Of a stretch of DNA of 64,000 nucleotides, positions 17,705 through 26,919 are shown piece after piece. The notes beneath the pieces are model-generated. The model saw only the letters and a list, made by a program, of their open reading frames with translations, was not told the DNA's origin and ran no database searches. Position 1 is the first letter of the stretch. Each line of letters begins with the position of its first letter. The DNA is from Olsenella massiliensis (GTDB lineage Bacteria > Actinomycetota > Coriobacteriia > Coriobacteriales > Atopobiaceae), in assembly GCF_001457795.1 (NCBI RefSeq), contig NZ_LN898207.1:1-64000 (forward strand), in the 5' to 3' direction. A program made the translations under genes and the position numbers.

Positions 17705-18799
17705 ATGAGCAGTAACGCGAGCGTCTTCAAGGACATGAGGCAGCACCTCATGAACGGCGTGTCCCACATGATTCCGGTCGTGGTGACGGGAGGAATCCTC
17801 TTTGCCTTCGCCACCATGCTCTCCATGAGCACCGTCACGACCGAGGGCGCCGTCACGGCGTCCAACCCCGTCATCGACCTCTTCAAACAGGTCGGCGGTA
17901 TCGGCCTGGGGCTCATGGTTCCCGTCCTGGCCGCCTTCATCGCCAACTCCATCGCAGATCGTCCCGGCATCGCGCCCGGCATCATCTGCGGGCAGCTCGC
18001 CGTCAACGTCGGCTCCGGCTTCATCGGCGGCATCATCGCGGGCGTCCTCGCGGGCATCGTCGCCGAGCAGATCAAGCGCATCAAGCTTCCTCAGTCCATG
18101 CAGTCACTGATGCCTATCCTCATCATCCCGATTCTCACCACCCTGATAGTGGGCGCCATTACCCTCTATGTCATCGGCGGCCCCTGCGCATGGCTGCTGA
18201 GCACCCTCACCACCTGGCTCACGAGCATGAGCGGCACGGGCGCCATACTGATCGGCGCCATCACGGGCGCCATGATCGGCTTTGATTTGGGCGGCCCCGT
18301 CAACAAGGTCGCCTACTCCACGGGCGTCGCCATCGTCGGCACCGAGGTGGCGGCAGGCGCCAACTGCGCGTTCTTTGGACCCATCGCGCTCGCCATCTGC
18401 CTTCCCCCCATCGCCCTGGGCATCGAGTCCTACCTCCTCAGGGGCAAGTTCTCCGACGAGGAGCGCGACGCCGGGATCGGCGCCATCATCATGGGCGCCT
18501 GCGGCATCACCGAAGGGGCCATCTCGTACACCACGGCTGACCCCGGAAGGCTCATCCCCATCAACGTCATCGCCTGCGCCGCTGCCGGAGGCATCGCCGG
18601 CGCCCTCGGCGTGTACTGCAACGCTGCCTGGGGCGGACTTGTGGTGCTTCCCGTCACGTCTGCCCTCACCTACCTCATTGCCCTCGCGGTCGGCATCGCC
18701 ATCCATGCCGGGCTTGTCTTCCTTCTGAAGAAGGACTACGTCAAGCCCGAGACGGTTGACGCAAGCGACGAGGACGTCGATTTTGAGATCGAGTTCTAG
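17705..18799 (+). CDS. PTS fructose-type EIIC permease
   Basis: 364 residues, with the true start at 17705 (MSSNASVFKDM) after AAAGGCGAG. EIIC is the membrane channel of the PTS. About nine to ten hydrophobic segments are visible, starting HLMNGVSHMIPVVVTGGI, a block conserved in fructose-type EIIC. GFDLGGPVNKVAY and CGITEGAISYTTADPGR are the conserved substrate-site loops. The short polar C-terminus ends after the last helix. The fructose-like EIIC subfamily transports varied sugars, so the substrate is not fixed by sequence. Confidence 0.94.
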   Translation: MSSNASVFKDMRQHLMNGVSHMIPVVVTGGILFAFATMLSMSTVTTEGAVTASNPVIDLFKQVGGIGLGLMVPVLAAFIANSIADRPGIAPGIICGQLAVNVGSGFIGGIIAGVLAGIVAEQIKRIKLPQSMQSLMPILIIPILTTLIVGAITLYVIGGPCAWLLSTLTTWLTSMSGTGAILIGAITGAMIGFDLGGPVNKVAYSTGVAIVGTEVAAGANCAFFGPIALAICLPPIALGIESYLLRGKFSDEERDAGIGAIIMGACGITEGAISYTTADPGRLIPINVIACAAAGGIAGALGVYCNAAWGGLVVLPVTSALTYLIALAVGIAIHAGLVFLLKKDYVKPETVDASDEDVDFEIEF

Positions 18800-18873
18800 T
18801 ACGAGTCATACGGCGGTCGGAGGGGCCGTTACCGGGCCTTCCGCAACCATCTGGATATTGAGAGGACCATTTC

Positions 18874-19191
18874 ATGAAGATTCTCGCCGTCACCGCATGC
18901 CCGTCCGGGGTCGCGCACACATACATGTCTGCAGAGGCGATCAAGGTGGCCTGCAAGAAGGCCGGCATCGACTGCAAGGTCGAGACGCAGGGGTCTATCG
19001 GCATCGAGGACGAGATTGGTCCCGATGACCTCAAAGGTGCCGATGCGGTCATCCTGACCACAGACATGCCCATCAAGAACGTCGAGCGCTTTGAGGGTCT
19101 TCCCAAGGTCAAGGTCCGCGCCGGCGTCGCCATCAAGCAGGCGGACGCCCTCATCGCCAAGGTGAGCGCGGCACTGAAGGATCGCGCGTAG
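18874..19191 (+). CDS. PTS fructose-type EIIB
   Basis: 105 residues. MKILAVTACPSGVAHTYMSA contains the phospho-cysteine at residue 9 in the typical CPSGVAHT loop of fructose-family EIIB. It starts 74 bases after EIIC with GAGAGGACC upstream. Together with EIIA and EIIC it makes a complete three-protein permease. Confidence 0.95.
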   Translation: MKILAVTACPSGVAHTYMSAEAIKVACKKAGIDCKVETQGSIGIEDEIGPDDLKGADAVILTTDMPIKNVERFEGLPKVKVRAGVAIKQADALIAKVSAALKDRA

Positions 19192-19304
19192 GGGCGTCTC
19201 CCTTCACGAAGGTCTCCCCTTCACGACGGAGCGACCGAAAAACGGTTTTATCCGCAGGGCAGACGCGAGTCGCTCAAAGCGATGGTCATCCATTCGAAGC
19301 GTCA

Positions 19305-19334
19305 GGGGTCAGGCGAGCTTTCTCGCTTGACCCC
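19305..19334. terminator. strong hairpin between convergent genes
   Basis: GGGGTCAGGCGAG (19305-19317) pairs with CTCGCTTGACCCC (19322-19334) with one G-T wobble and a 4-base loop. It lies between the EIIB stop and the stop of the convergent AbiEi-like gene. There is no U-tract, so it is a hairpin-type or factor-dependent terminator at best. Confidence 0.5.
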
Positions 19335-19355
19335 GTCCTCTGTCGCGTGCGCCTC

Positions 19356-20483
19356 TCAGGTCGTCCGCCCGCTTTGCGAGACCCAGCGAGGCAGCCTTCT
19401 TCTCACGTCGACGTTTCGCATGCGAGAGGTGCGCGGCACGCCAAAGCCCTCGAGAAGCCTACGCATGTAGCCAAGGTCCCGTGCCTGCTGGTACGAGAAC
19501 CTCATGACCTCAAGCCGTCGCGAGAGCCTTGACTCCCTCAGGCGCTCGGCCGTCATCGTTTGTATGGCGTGCTCGCTCACGGACGTGGCCCCCTCGGACT
19601 TCTCGACATCTTCTGCGAGGTACTTGCCCCAGCCGCCCAGCTCCCCGGCGACGCTACGACCGCCGGGGAGATCCCAGAAAAAGTCGACGCGGAACATCCC
19701 ACCTTCGATCTCGTTGGGGACCTCCACCTGAAGCTCAGGAATCTGGTATCCCAGCTCGATCATTGCGGCGCGGGCGCAGGACTCTCCGCCATTCTCGGAC
19801 CTCCCGTCGGCAAATGAGAGGGTCACCTTGGCCTGATTCAGATTGTCGCTCCCGCCCCAGAGCCCTAAAGCCTCTCGCAGGTCTCCCCTGCCGGACCCGC
19901 TCATCCTGAGATAGGAGTCGGCAATCGCAAGTCCCCTGGAAAAGGGCAGGTGGCGCATGCAGTCGAAGGCGGTGCGCGCGACGGAGGTCACGGGTATTCC
20001 TCCCACACGCACCGGCCGTTCATGTGGGAGCCAATGCCAGACCAGCGACTCGCTCGAGGAGCGCCCCACGTTGGGGCAGCTCGCGTGAATCCGGTTGAGA
20101 TAGGCGTAGGAAATCTCAAGCCCATGCACGACAGCGGCCGTCGGTCCACAAAACACCCAGTTTGGATGGGCGTCAGAGAGGCTTCTTGCCAGATGAAGCA
20201 CCCGCGCCTTCGGTCCCAAGCCAGCCCAGTACTCGCTGCCTGCATAGAGCCCGCGAAAAACGCGTGTCGCGAGTCCCCTCCTGCAAAGCTGACAAAGGCA
20301 GTCACGCATGGGCCTCGATTCAGGCCTCAGGCAGCGCAGACGCTTGTTGGCTTCTCGCAATTGGCTTAGGCATTCTTCCTGGCCCCTTATGAGAGGGCGC
20401 GTATCGACCTCCCGAGTGGACGGTCCGCTCAAGCTCTGAGCTGCAGTCGTTCCCACAGTGGCCCTCCTCGCCTGATTTTGCAT
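19356..20483 (-). CDS. AbiEi-like winged-helix protein with DUF559-like nuclease domain
   Basis: 375 residues; a start at 20309 is also possible because the first ATG lacks a clear ribosome site. The N-terminal part (LCQLCRRGLATRVFRGLYAG) resembles the winged helix of AbiEi-type type IV antitoxins, followed by VFCGPTAAVVHGL and VTSVARTAFDC, also common in that family. The C-terminal 120 residues (GMFRVDFFWDLPGGRSVAGE, then LGGWGKY and RFSYQQARDLG) have the D-x(n)-E pattern of the DUF559 / very-short-patch-like PD-(D/E)XK fold. No AbiEii-type toxin gene lies beside it. Function is not known; a defence or toxin-related role is inferred. Confidence 0.6.
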   Translation of the reverse strand: MQNQARRATVGTTAAQSLSGPSTREVDTRPLIRGQEECLSQLREANKRLRCLRPESRPMRDCLCQLCRRGLATRVFRGLYAGSEYWAGLGPKARVLHLARSLSDAHPNWVFCGPTAAVVHGLEISYAYLNRIHASCPNVGRSSSESLVWHWLPHERPVRVGGIPVTSVARTAFDCMRHLPFSRGLAIADSYLRMSGSGRGDLREALGLWGGSDNLNQAKVTLSFADGRSENGGESCARAAMIELGYQIPELQVEVPNEIEGGMFRVDFFWDLPGGRSVAGELGGWGKYLAEDVEKSEGATSVSEHAIQTMTAERLRESRLSRRLEVMRFSYQQARDLGYMRRLLEGFGVPRTSRMRNVDVRRRLPRWVSQSGRTT

Positions 20484-20711
20484 GTCGAAGTGGTGAGTCG
20501 ATGACTCAATCCTGGGCGACGAGACTTGCAGCGTGCTAGCCCAGTGCTGGCGGGAGGGTGCGAGTTGAGCCTAATCCAAATGAAGACGCTGATCACCGAC
20601 GGTACCTACGGGAGGTTTCGCGCATTGGCGGCGATGTGCGCCTAGGAAACCCCCACATTTTGAGGACGGGAGATTGTTTTTTGTAGTCTTGGGGCATCGA
20701 AGGGTATTCCC

Positions 20712-20906
20712 ATAGGTTTGAGAGTCCCGCGCGCGGGTTCTAATAGGTTTGACGGCCTCTCCCGTGCAGAGCTATAGGTTTGAGGAAAAAGGTGAATTTC
20801 TACCTGGGCAAACGCCGCGACGGTTCCTCAAACCTATAGCTCTGCCTCCTCCGACCTCTCAAACCTATAGGTGCGTGGTGGCGCCGCCCTCAAACCTATA
20901 GGTGCG
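20712..20906. repeat. palindromic array of six ATAGGTTTGAG motifs
   Basis: Three forward motifs (ATAGGTTTGAG at 20712-20722, ATAGGTTTGAC at 20743-20753, ATAGGTTTGAG at 20774-20784) face three reversed ones (CTCAAACCTAT at 20827-20837, 20858-20868, 20889-20899). The inner pair is a perfect 22-bp inverted repeat (20766-20787 with 20824-20845) around a 36-base centre. The last two reversed copies are part of an 18-bp direct repeat CTCAAACCTATAGGTGCG (20858-20875, 20889-20906). The centres of the forward copies are 31 bases apart, and so are those of the reversed copies. No gene is seen in 20484-21036; the other sequence there is unremarkable. Function unknown. Confidence 0.9.
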
Positions 20907-21036
20907 GCGGGTTGCGGCACGCGAGCCCAGGGGACGGCCCGCACGACGGCGGCGCGCAAGGCACGCCCGCGGCCCATAGCAGCAATGCCGGCGCATCACA
21001 GCCATATCGACCATGAGCAAGGGACGCGCACCGCCC

Positions 21037-23340
21037 CTAGCGCTTGCCACGCTTGCGGAACCTGCGTCGGGTCGCGTGCGCGCTCCCCTTGCGGTCCGTC
21101 GCCTTCAGGCGCGCGATCACGTCGTCCGCGCTCTCGCCTGACAGACGGGCCCTCAGCGCCACGACCTGGTCGCGCAGCCGCGCCGCCCGCTCAAAGTCCA
21201 TCTCGGCGGAGGCCTGGATCATGTCGTCCTCAAGCGATCCCAAGAGCTTCGAGACCTCCTCCTTGGGAAGCTCCGCCAGCTCGGCGGCGACGGCGTCGGC
21301 GGCAGCCTCGCGATCCTCGGGCGAGGGGACGCCCTCGGAGCCCGCCGCCGTGAAGAACTCGCCGTCGACGCGCGACTTGTCGCCCAGGGTGCGATTGGCC
21401 TCCTCGATGAAGCTGGCGACGTCCGTGATGGACTTCCGGATGGTCTGGGGCACGATGCCGTGCTCCGCGTTGAACGCCTCCTGGATGGCACGGCGGCGCG
21501 CCGTCTCGTCCATGGCCTCGCGCATGGAGTCCGTGATGCCGTCGGCATACATGATGACCTGGCCGTTGGCGTTGCGGGCGGCACGGCCCATCGTCTGGAT
21601 GAGGCCCCTGCGATTGCGCAGGAACCCCTCCTTGTCGGCGTCCAGGATCGCCACGAGCGAGACCTCGGGGATGTCCAGGCCCTCGCGAAGCAGGTTGATG
21701 CCCACCAGCACGTCGATCTTGCCCAGGCGCAAATCGCGAATGATCTCCACGCGGTCGAGCGTCGCCGTGTCGGAGTGCATGTAGTTGACGCGGACACCCT
21801 CGTCAAGCAGGTGGTCCGTGAGGTCCTCCGCCATACGCTTCGTGAGCGTGGTCACGAGCACGCGCTCCCGGCGCTCGACGCGGCCCCTGATCTCGTCCAG
21901 GAGGTCGTCTATCTGCCCGCGCACCGGCCGCACGTCGACCGTGGGGTCCAGAAGGCCCGTGGGACGAATCACCTGCTCGACCTCCTGCTGGCTCACGCGC
22001 TCCTCATAGTCGCCGGGCGTCGCCGAGACGTACAGGAACTGGCCCACCCGCTGCTCGAACTCGTCAAAGCGCAGGGGGCGGTTGTCCAGGGCCGAGGGCA
22101 GCCTGAAGCCGTGGTCCACGAGCGTGACCTTGCGCGAGCGGTCGCCCTCGTACATGCCGCGGATCTGCGGCACCGTGACGTGGCTCTCGTCGATGATGCA
22201 GAGCATGTCCTGGGGAAAGTAGTCGATGAGCGTGTAGGGCGGCTCGCCGGCCTGGCGGCCGTCCATGTGCCGGGAGTAGTTCTCGATGCCCGAGCAGTAC
22301 CCCATGGTCTCAAGCATCTCCAGGTCGTAGCCCGTGCGCTGCGAGAGGCGCTGCGCCTCCAGGACCATGTCGTTGGCCTTGAGCTCAGCCACCCGCGCCT
22401 CGAGCTCCTCCTCGATGGTCTTGATGGCATGCGTGACCTTGGGACGTTCGGTCACGTAATGGGAGGCGGGCCAGACGGGGATGGCGTCAAACTCGCGCAC
22501 GACCTCGCCGGACACGCTGTCGATCTCGGCGATGAGCTCCACCTCGTCGCCAAAGAAGCTCACGCGCAGGGGGTTCTCGGCGTAGGGGGGAAACACGTCC
22601 ACGGTGTCGCCCCGCACGCGGAAGGTGCCGCGCGCAAGATCGTAGTCGTTGCGGTCGTATTGAATGTCGATGAGCTCCCGTATGAGGTCGTCGCGCTCGA
22701 GCGGCACCGCCTTGTCGACGTTGGGCGCCAGGCCGGCGTAGTCCTGGGGCGAGCCGATGCCATAGATGCAGCTCACCGAGGCGACAACGATCACGTCGCG
22801 TCGCGAGAGAAGGCTCGAGGTGGCCTGGTGGCGGAGCTTTTCGACCTCCTCGTTGATGGAGGCGTCCTTCTCGATGTAAGTGTCGGTCTGAGGGACGTAT
22901 GCCTCGGGCTGATAGTAGTCGTAGTAGCTCACGAAGTAGACGACGGCGTTGTGGGGAAAGAGCTCCTTCATCTCGCTCGCCACCTGGGCGGCAAGCGTCT
23001 TGTTGGGCTCCATGATGAGCGTGGGGCGCTGAGTGGCCTCGATGGTCTTGGCCATGGAGAAGGTCTTACCCGACCCGGTCACGCCCAGCAGCGTCTGATA
23101 GCGCAGGCCCCGCTCGATGCCCTCGGAGAGCTTGGCGATGGCCTGGGGCTGGTCGCCCGCCGGCTCAAAGCTCGAGACCACCTCCAGGCGCTCGTCGCCA
23201 TGCTCAAGGCCAAAGCGCCTGAGCTCGGCGCCGACGCGCTCCTTGGCCTCTGCCGTGCCGGCGAGGGGCTCGTAGCTGATCGTGGTCCCGGCGTCATCCA
23301 CAAACGTGCGCCGCTGCTGAGCTGACATGTCCCCCCTCAT
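21037..23340 (-). CDS. uvrB: excinuclease ABC subunit B
   Basis: 767 residues if started at 23340; ATG at 23328 (MSAQQRR) is an alternative, and GAGGGGGG lies between the two. UvrB is the helicase-like damage verifier that recruits UvrC. Walker A GVTGSGKT is near residues 86-93, the beta-hairpin region with [12 protein letters not shown] is present, and helicase motifs such as [11 protein letters not shown] and QTMGRAARN are intact. The C-terminal UVR coiled-coil ([13 protein letters not shown]) that binds UvrC is present. It is longer than the E. coli protein owing to a basic tail ([10 protein letters not shown]). Confidence 0.98.
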   Translation of the reverse strand: MRGDMSAQQRRTFVDDAGTTISYEPLAGTAEAKERVGAELRRFGLEHGDERLEVVSSFEPAGDQPQAIAKLSEGIERGLRYQTLLGVTGSGKTFSMAKTIEATQRPTLIMEPNKTLAAQVASEMKELFPHNAVVYFVSYYDYYQPEAYVPQTDTYIEKDASINEEVEKLRHQATSSLLSRRDVIVVASVSCIYGIGSPQDYAGLAPNVDKAVPLERDDLIRELIDIQYDRNDYDLARGTFRVRGDTVDVFPPYAENPLRVSFFGDEVELIAEIDSVSGEVVREFDAIPVWPASHYVTERPKVTHAIKTIEEELEARVAELKANDMVLEAQRLSQRTGYDLEMLETMGYCSGIENYSRHMDGRQAGEPPYTLIDYFPQDMLCIIDESHVTVPQIRGMYEGDRSRKVTLVDHGFRLPSALDNRPLRFDEFEQRVGQFLYVSATPGDYEERVSQQEVEQVIRPTGLLDPTVDVRPVRGQIDDLLDEIRGRVERRERVLVTTLTKRMAEDLTDHLLDEGVRVNYMHSDTATLDRVEIIRDLRLGKIDVLVGINLLREGLDIPEVSLVAILDADKEGFLRNRRGLIQTMGRAARNANGQVIMYADGITDSMREAMDETARRRAIQEAFNAEHGIVPQTIRKSITDVASFIEEANRTLGDKSRVDGEFFTAAGSEGVPSPEDREAAADAVAAELAELPKEEVSKLLGSLEDDMIQASAEMDFERAARLRDQVVALRARLSGESADDVIARLKATDRKGSAHATRRRFRKRGKR

Positions 23341-23496
23341 CGCAAAGTCGCGGCGTCATCCGAACGACCGCACTGAGCTGTCCTTGCCCATTCTACCGCC
23401 GCACGCTCGGCGGGGGCGCGCGTCGCATGTCCGGCGCGCCGCGGGTCCGCAGGCGTCATGTGCTCTCACCCGCACGCCTCAACCGCGCGGCGCGGT

Positions 23497-24105
23497 CTAG
23501 CCCACGCTCAGCCCGTCGGGATAGAGAGCCTTGTACTGCGCGTAGGCCTGCCTGACGCGCACCAGGTAGGCGGCCGTCTCGGCGTACTGGATGTTGCCCG
23601 CCACGTCCCCTCCGCCCGACTGCCAGCTGCTCACGTTGCCGATGCCGGCGTTGTAGGCCGCGATGACCTCGTCCTGCGATGACAGGTGCCGGCTGAGGTA
23701 GCCCAGATACGCCGTGCCGTAGACGATGTTAGTGGTAGGGTCGGTAAGTCGCGCGGGGTCATACGCCGAGCCGCTCACCACGCCCAGCCTCGCCATCTCC
23801 TGAGCCGTCGAGGGCATGAGCTGCATGAGGCCGACCGCCCCGGCAGACGACGTGACGCCAGCGTCCCAGTTGCTCTCGCACTTGATGACCGCGCACACGA
23901 GATACGGGTCAACCCCCTGCTCGGCGCTGGCCTGCTCTATGACGGAGGCGTGCCTCACCGGGTAGAACCAGCTGCGGACGAGCTGGGCGGGGGCAAGCCC
24001 CACGACGACGTCCGTCGCAAAGGTCAGCAGGCAGACGGCGAGCAGGGCGAGCAGGGGCACGACCCTGAACCAGCGAAAGAAGCGCGGTGCCCTGCCGTCA
24101 GCCAC
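23497..24105 (-). CDS. membrane-anchored lytic transglycosylase (SLT family 1)
   Basis: 202 residues. A single N-terminal hydrophobic anchor (residues 16-38) is followed by the Slt70-type catalytic domain. The catalytic glutamate is E77 in VIKCESNWDAGV, followed by SSAGAVGLMQLMPSTAQEM and later AYNAGIGNV, the three signature blocks of the family. It cleaves peptidoglycan glycan strands. It overlaps the end of coaE by 8 bases, so the two are probably coexpressed. Confidence 0.94.
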   Translation of the reverse strand: MADGRAPRFFRWFRVVPLLALLAVCLLTFATDVVVGLAPAQLVRSWFYPVRHASVIEQASAEQGVDPYLVCAVIKCESNWDAGVTSSAGAVGLMQLMPSTAQEMARLGVVSGSAYDPARLTDPTTNIVYGTAYLGYLSRHLSSQDEVIAAYNAGIGNVSSWQSGGGDVAGNIQYAETAAYLVRVRQAYAQYKALYPDGLSVG

Positions 24106-24733
24106 GATGTCCTCGCTCCTTTGCCCACGCCCGGTCCTGATGGGCCTTCCACCATACGCGAACGTCCGCCCTCAGTTCGTCGAGACTGCCGGAGTTCTCA
24201 ATCACCACATCAGCGTGAGCACGCAAAAACTCGTCACTCGGCTGCAGGGCGCGGCGACGCTCAAAGTCCGCCAGATCCATGCCCCGGCCTCGCGCGCGGG
24301 CGCGACGTCGGTCGAGGGGACAGGTGACGCAGACGACCTCGTCAGCAAGAGGAAGCAGCCCCATGGCGCGGTCTAGCAGGGGAACCTCGACCACGACCAC
24401 CCTGCTGCCCGTCTCTTCGAGCCGTGACAGGTCGCGGCGCAGCAGCGCGATGACGTACGGCAGCTCAAGCTCCTCCAAGAGCCGCGCCGTACGCTCGTCA
24501 ACAAAGGCGCGCCGCGCGAGAAGGGAGCGGTCAAGCCGGCCCGTGCGTCCGTCCACGATGTCCGCGCCAAACGCGCGTGCGACGCTCTCGAGACAGGAGC
24601 TTTCCGGCTCAAGCGCCTCGCGCGAGAGTCGGTCCAGGTCAAGCCGGGCGGCCCCCAGCCGCTCGAGCTCCGTGGCGACAGTCGATTTTCCGGAGGCTAT
24701 CCCTCCCGCGAGAAAGACCGTGTACATGAGCAC
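24098..24733 (-). CDS. coaE: dephospho-CoA kinase
   Basis: 211 residues; start could be ATG at 24733 or 24727. It phosphorylates dephospho-CoA in the last step of CoA synthesis. The P-loop GGIASGKST is at residues 10-18, followed by the LDLDRLSREAL substrate block and VVVEVPLLDRAMGLLPLADE typical of CoaE. The usual DAD-type aspartates appear as LDLDR. The lytic transglycosylase overlaps its 3' end. Confidence 0.94.
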   Translation of the reverse strand: MLMYTVFLAGGIASGKSTVATELERLGAARLDLDRLSREALEPESSCLESVARAFGADIVDGRTGRLDRSLLARRAFVDERTARLLEELELPYVIALLRRDLSRLEETGSRVVVVEVPLLDRAMGLLPLADEVVCVTCPLDRRRARARGRGMDLADFERRRALQPSDEFLRAHADVVIENSGSLDELRADVRVWWKAHQDRAWAKERGHRG

Positions 24734-24830
24734 CCCCTGCCGCAGCCCAGCCTGTCGTCCGCCAGCCGGGTCGCCCGCGAGCGCGACGACGCACGTCTCG
24801 CGGCGCCGCCACCATCAGGTCAAAGAGGCG

Positions 24831-25247
24831 TCAGGCCCTGATCTCGAACTTCTGACGACACTGGGGGCAGGTGATTCGCACAAGCCCCTTGCCGCGCGGC
24901 ACGCGGACGCGCTGGTGGCAGTTGGGGCAGGTCGCATGCTTGTACTGACGGCTCTCCTCAAGGGCCGCCCGGGGGTCACGCAGCCACACGCGCGCCGGGC
25001 CTATGCGGTCGCAGAAGCTCTCGTTCTCGTTGCGGCGAGCCGAGACGTTGGTGGACAGCGTCCTGAACGTCGCGTAGGCAAGCAGAAGGAGCAGGACGAC
25101 GGTAAGGGGGGCCCAGCGGCCAAAGAGGTTGACGAGGGCAAGAAGCGCGCTCAGCGCGAGGGCGGCCATGCCCAGCTCGTCCATGCCGTTGCGACCCCGC
25201 ATGAAGTCGTTCGCCTTGTCCTGAAAGCTGCCCTTAGAAGTAGCCAT
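24831..25247 (-). CDS. small membrane protein with C-terminal zinc ribbon
   Basis: 138 residues. Two hydrophobic segments (about 28-42 and 46-62) are followed by a soluble part ending in a zinc ribbon with C107-x2-C110 and C127-x2-C130. GKGLVRITCPQCRQKFEIRA is a common zinc-ribbon tail in Coriobacteria membrane proteins. No specific function can be assigned. It lies between coaE and rpsA on the same strand, 97 bases upstream of coaE. Confidence 0.75.
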   Translation of the reverse strand: MATSKGSFQDKANDFMRGRNGMDELGMAALALSALLALVNLFGRWAPLTVVLLLLLAYATFRTLSTNVSARRNENESFCDRIGPARVWLRDPRAALEESRQYKHATCPNCHQRVRVPRGKGLVRITCPQCRQKFEIRA

Positions 25248-25425
25248 GACCTCGTCCTTCCCAATGCCGCGGCGTAGCGCCGTCTCGCGAGCGCATCGAT
25301 GTCGTATGTCACTGTAGCATGCCCAATGTCGCAGGGGTTCACACGCCGGCGGCCTGCATGCGATTATTTCTCACAACGTCTGCGCCTGCGCCACCCCTGC
25401 GCCACGTGTCGCGGGGCACAAAGAA

Positions 25426-25453
25426 GGTGGGGCCGCTCGGCGGCGACCCCACC
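25426..25453 (-). terminator. terminator after rpsA
   Basis: On the minus strand GGTGGGG pairs with CCCCACC around a GC-rich inner stem, followed by TTCTTT. It starts 22 bases after the rpsA stop. A typical intrinsic terminator with a weak U-tract. Confidence 0.75.
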
Positions 25454-25474
25454 TCAGACGATCAACGTGTGTGC

Positions 25475-26665
25475 CTACTCGGCGTCGGCAGCCTCGTCCT
25501 TGGGCTCAGAGCGCTCCTCGGAGGCGTCCTCGCCCTCCAGGGGCTTAACCTCGACCTCATAGCCGAGGGTCTCAGCGGCGGCCTTCATGGAGAGGGAGAT
25601 GCGGCGACGGTCGAGGTCAACCTCCATGACCTTCACCTGCATCTTGTCACCCACGCTGCACACCTGCGCAGGGACGTCCACGTGCTTGTTGGCCATCTCG
25701 GAGATGTGCACCAGGCCCTCCACGCCGTCGCCCAGGTCGACGAAGGCGCCGAAGGTGACGAGCTTGGTCACGACGCCCTCCACGATGGCGCCGGCAGGAT
25801 ACTTCTTGACCAGCGACTTCCAGGGGTCGTCCGTGGTCTGCTTGAGGCCCAGCGAGATGCGCTCGCGGTTAAGGTCGACGTCCAGGACCTGCACCTCAAC
25901 CTCCTGGCCCTGCTTGACGACCTCGGAAGGATGGTTGACGTGATTCCAGGAGAGCTCGGAGATGTGGATGAGGCCGTCGATGCCGCCGAGGTCCACGAAG
26001 GCACCAAAGTCCACGATGGAGGAGACGGTGCCCTTCAGGCGCATGCCCGGCTTGAGCTTGGAGAGAATCTCGGAGCGCTCGGCCTTGCGGGCCTCCTCGA
26101 GCACGGCACGGCGGGAGAGGACGACGTTGTTGCGGTTGCGATCCATCTCGATGACGCGCGCCTCGACGCGCGTGCCCAGATAGGCGTTGAGGTCCTTGAC
26201 GCGGCGAAGGTCCACCAAGGACGCGGGAAGGAAGCCGCGCAGGCCGATGTCCAGGATGAGGCCGCCCTTGACGACCTCGATGACCTCGCCCTCGACGTTC
26301 TCGCCCAACTGGTACTTCTCCTCGACGCGCTTCCATGCGCGCTCGTACTCGGCGCGACGCTTGGAGAGGATCAGGCGACCCTCCTTGTCCTCCTTGGTGA
26401 TGACCATGGCCTCGATCTGGTCACCCCTGGCAACGACGTCCTCGGGATTGGCGTCCTTGCGAATGGAGAGCTCATGCTGGGGGATGACGCCCTCGGACTT
26501 GTAGCCAATGTCAAGCAGGACCTCGTCATGCTCGATCTTGACGACGGTGCCCGTCACAAGATCGCCCTCGTCGAAGTTGGTGATGGTACCGTCGATGAGG
26601 TTGTTCATCTCCTCGTCGGAAACGTCATCTAGGGAGAAGATCGACGAGTTCTGAATCTCACTCAA
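25475..26665 (-). CDS. rpsA: 30S ribosomal protein S1
   Basis: 396 residues from a TTG codon at 26665, preceded by AAAGGGG at 6 bases; the first in-frame ATG further upstream (26839) has no site and would add an unlikely cysteine-rich leader. S1 helps bind mRNA to the ribosome. Four S1 domains are visible, with repeats of the type GTVVKIEHDEVLLDIGYKSE and FGAFVDLGGIDGLIHISELS at about 30-100, 115-185, 200-270 and 285-355. The C-terminus is acidic (EERSEPKDEAADAE). A four-domain S1 is normal in Actinomycetota. Confidence 0.96.
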   Translation of the reverse strand: MSEIQNSSIFSLDDVSDEEMNNLIDGTITNFDEGDLVTGTVVKIEHDEVLLDIGYKSEGVIPQHELSIRKDANPEDVVARGDQIEAMVITKEDKEGRLILSKRRAEYERAWKRVEEKYQLGENVEGEVIEVVKGGLILDIGLRGFLPASLVDLRRVKDLNAYLGTRVEARVIEMDRNRNNVVLSRRAVLEEARKAERSEILSKLKPGMRLKGTVSSIVDFGAFVDLGGIDGLIHISELSWNHVNHPSEVVKQGQEVEVQVLDVDLNRERISLGLKQTTDDPWKSLVKKYPAGAIVEGVVTKLVTFGAFVDLGDGVEGLVHISEMANKHVDVPAQVCSVGDKMQVKVMEVDLDRRRISLSMKAAAETLGYEVEVKPLEGEDASEERSEPKDEAADAE

Positions 26666-26809
26666 AGGTGGACCCCTTTCAAAAGCGGGGCCCCGATCTA
26701 CATGATCGCTGCCTAGGGCGCTCGGCGGTGCGCGTCGCGCAATTGGAAACTTACATGCTCTCGGGGGCCGACAGATACAGTCGCATGGCACCATGCACAT
26801 GCATTGTTG

Positions 26810-26839
26810 AGAATAGCATTTCTCGGCGCGTCGTTTCAA
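26810..26839 (-). promoter_or_regulatory. rpsA promoter
   Basis: On the minus strand TTGAAA (26839-26834) and TATTCT (26815-26810) are spaced by 18 bases, giving a leader of about 140 bases before the TTG start. The leader shows no clear riboswitch or ribosomal-protein binding structure. Confidence 0.6.
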
Positions 26840-26919
26840 GTTTTAGGGGAAAATCGCCGCAATGGGTACACTGGTCTGGTGCCCAGGCGACGAGGCCGCT
26901 CTTGACGATTGGAGGCGCC

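Noticed and set aside
20712-20906. CRISPR array
   Set aside because: The repeats alternate orientation, the units are only 11 bases, the spacing is 20 bases and there are no cas genes.
21037-23340. uvrA-uvrB operon
   Set aside because: The genes are about 17 kb apart with unrelated genes between them.
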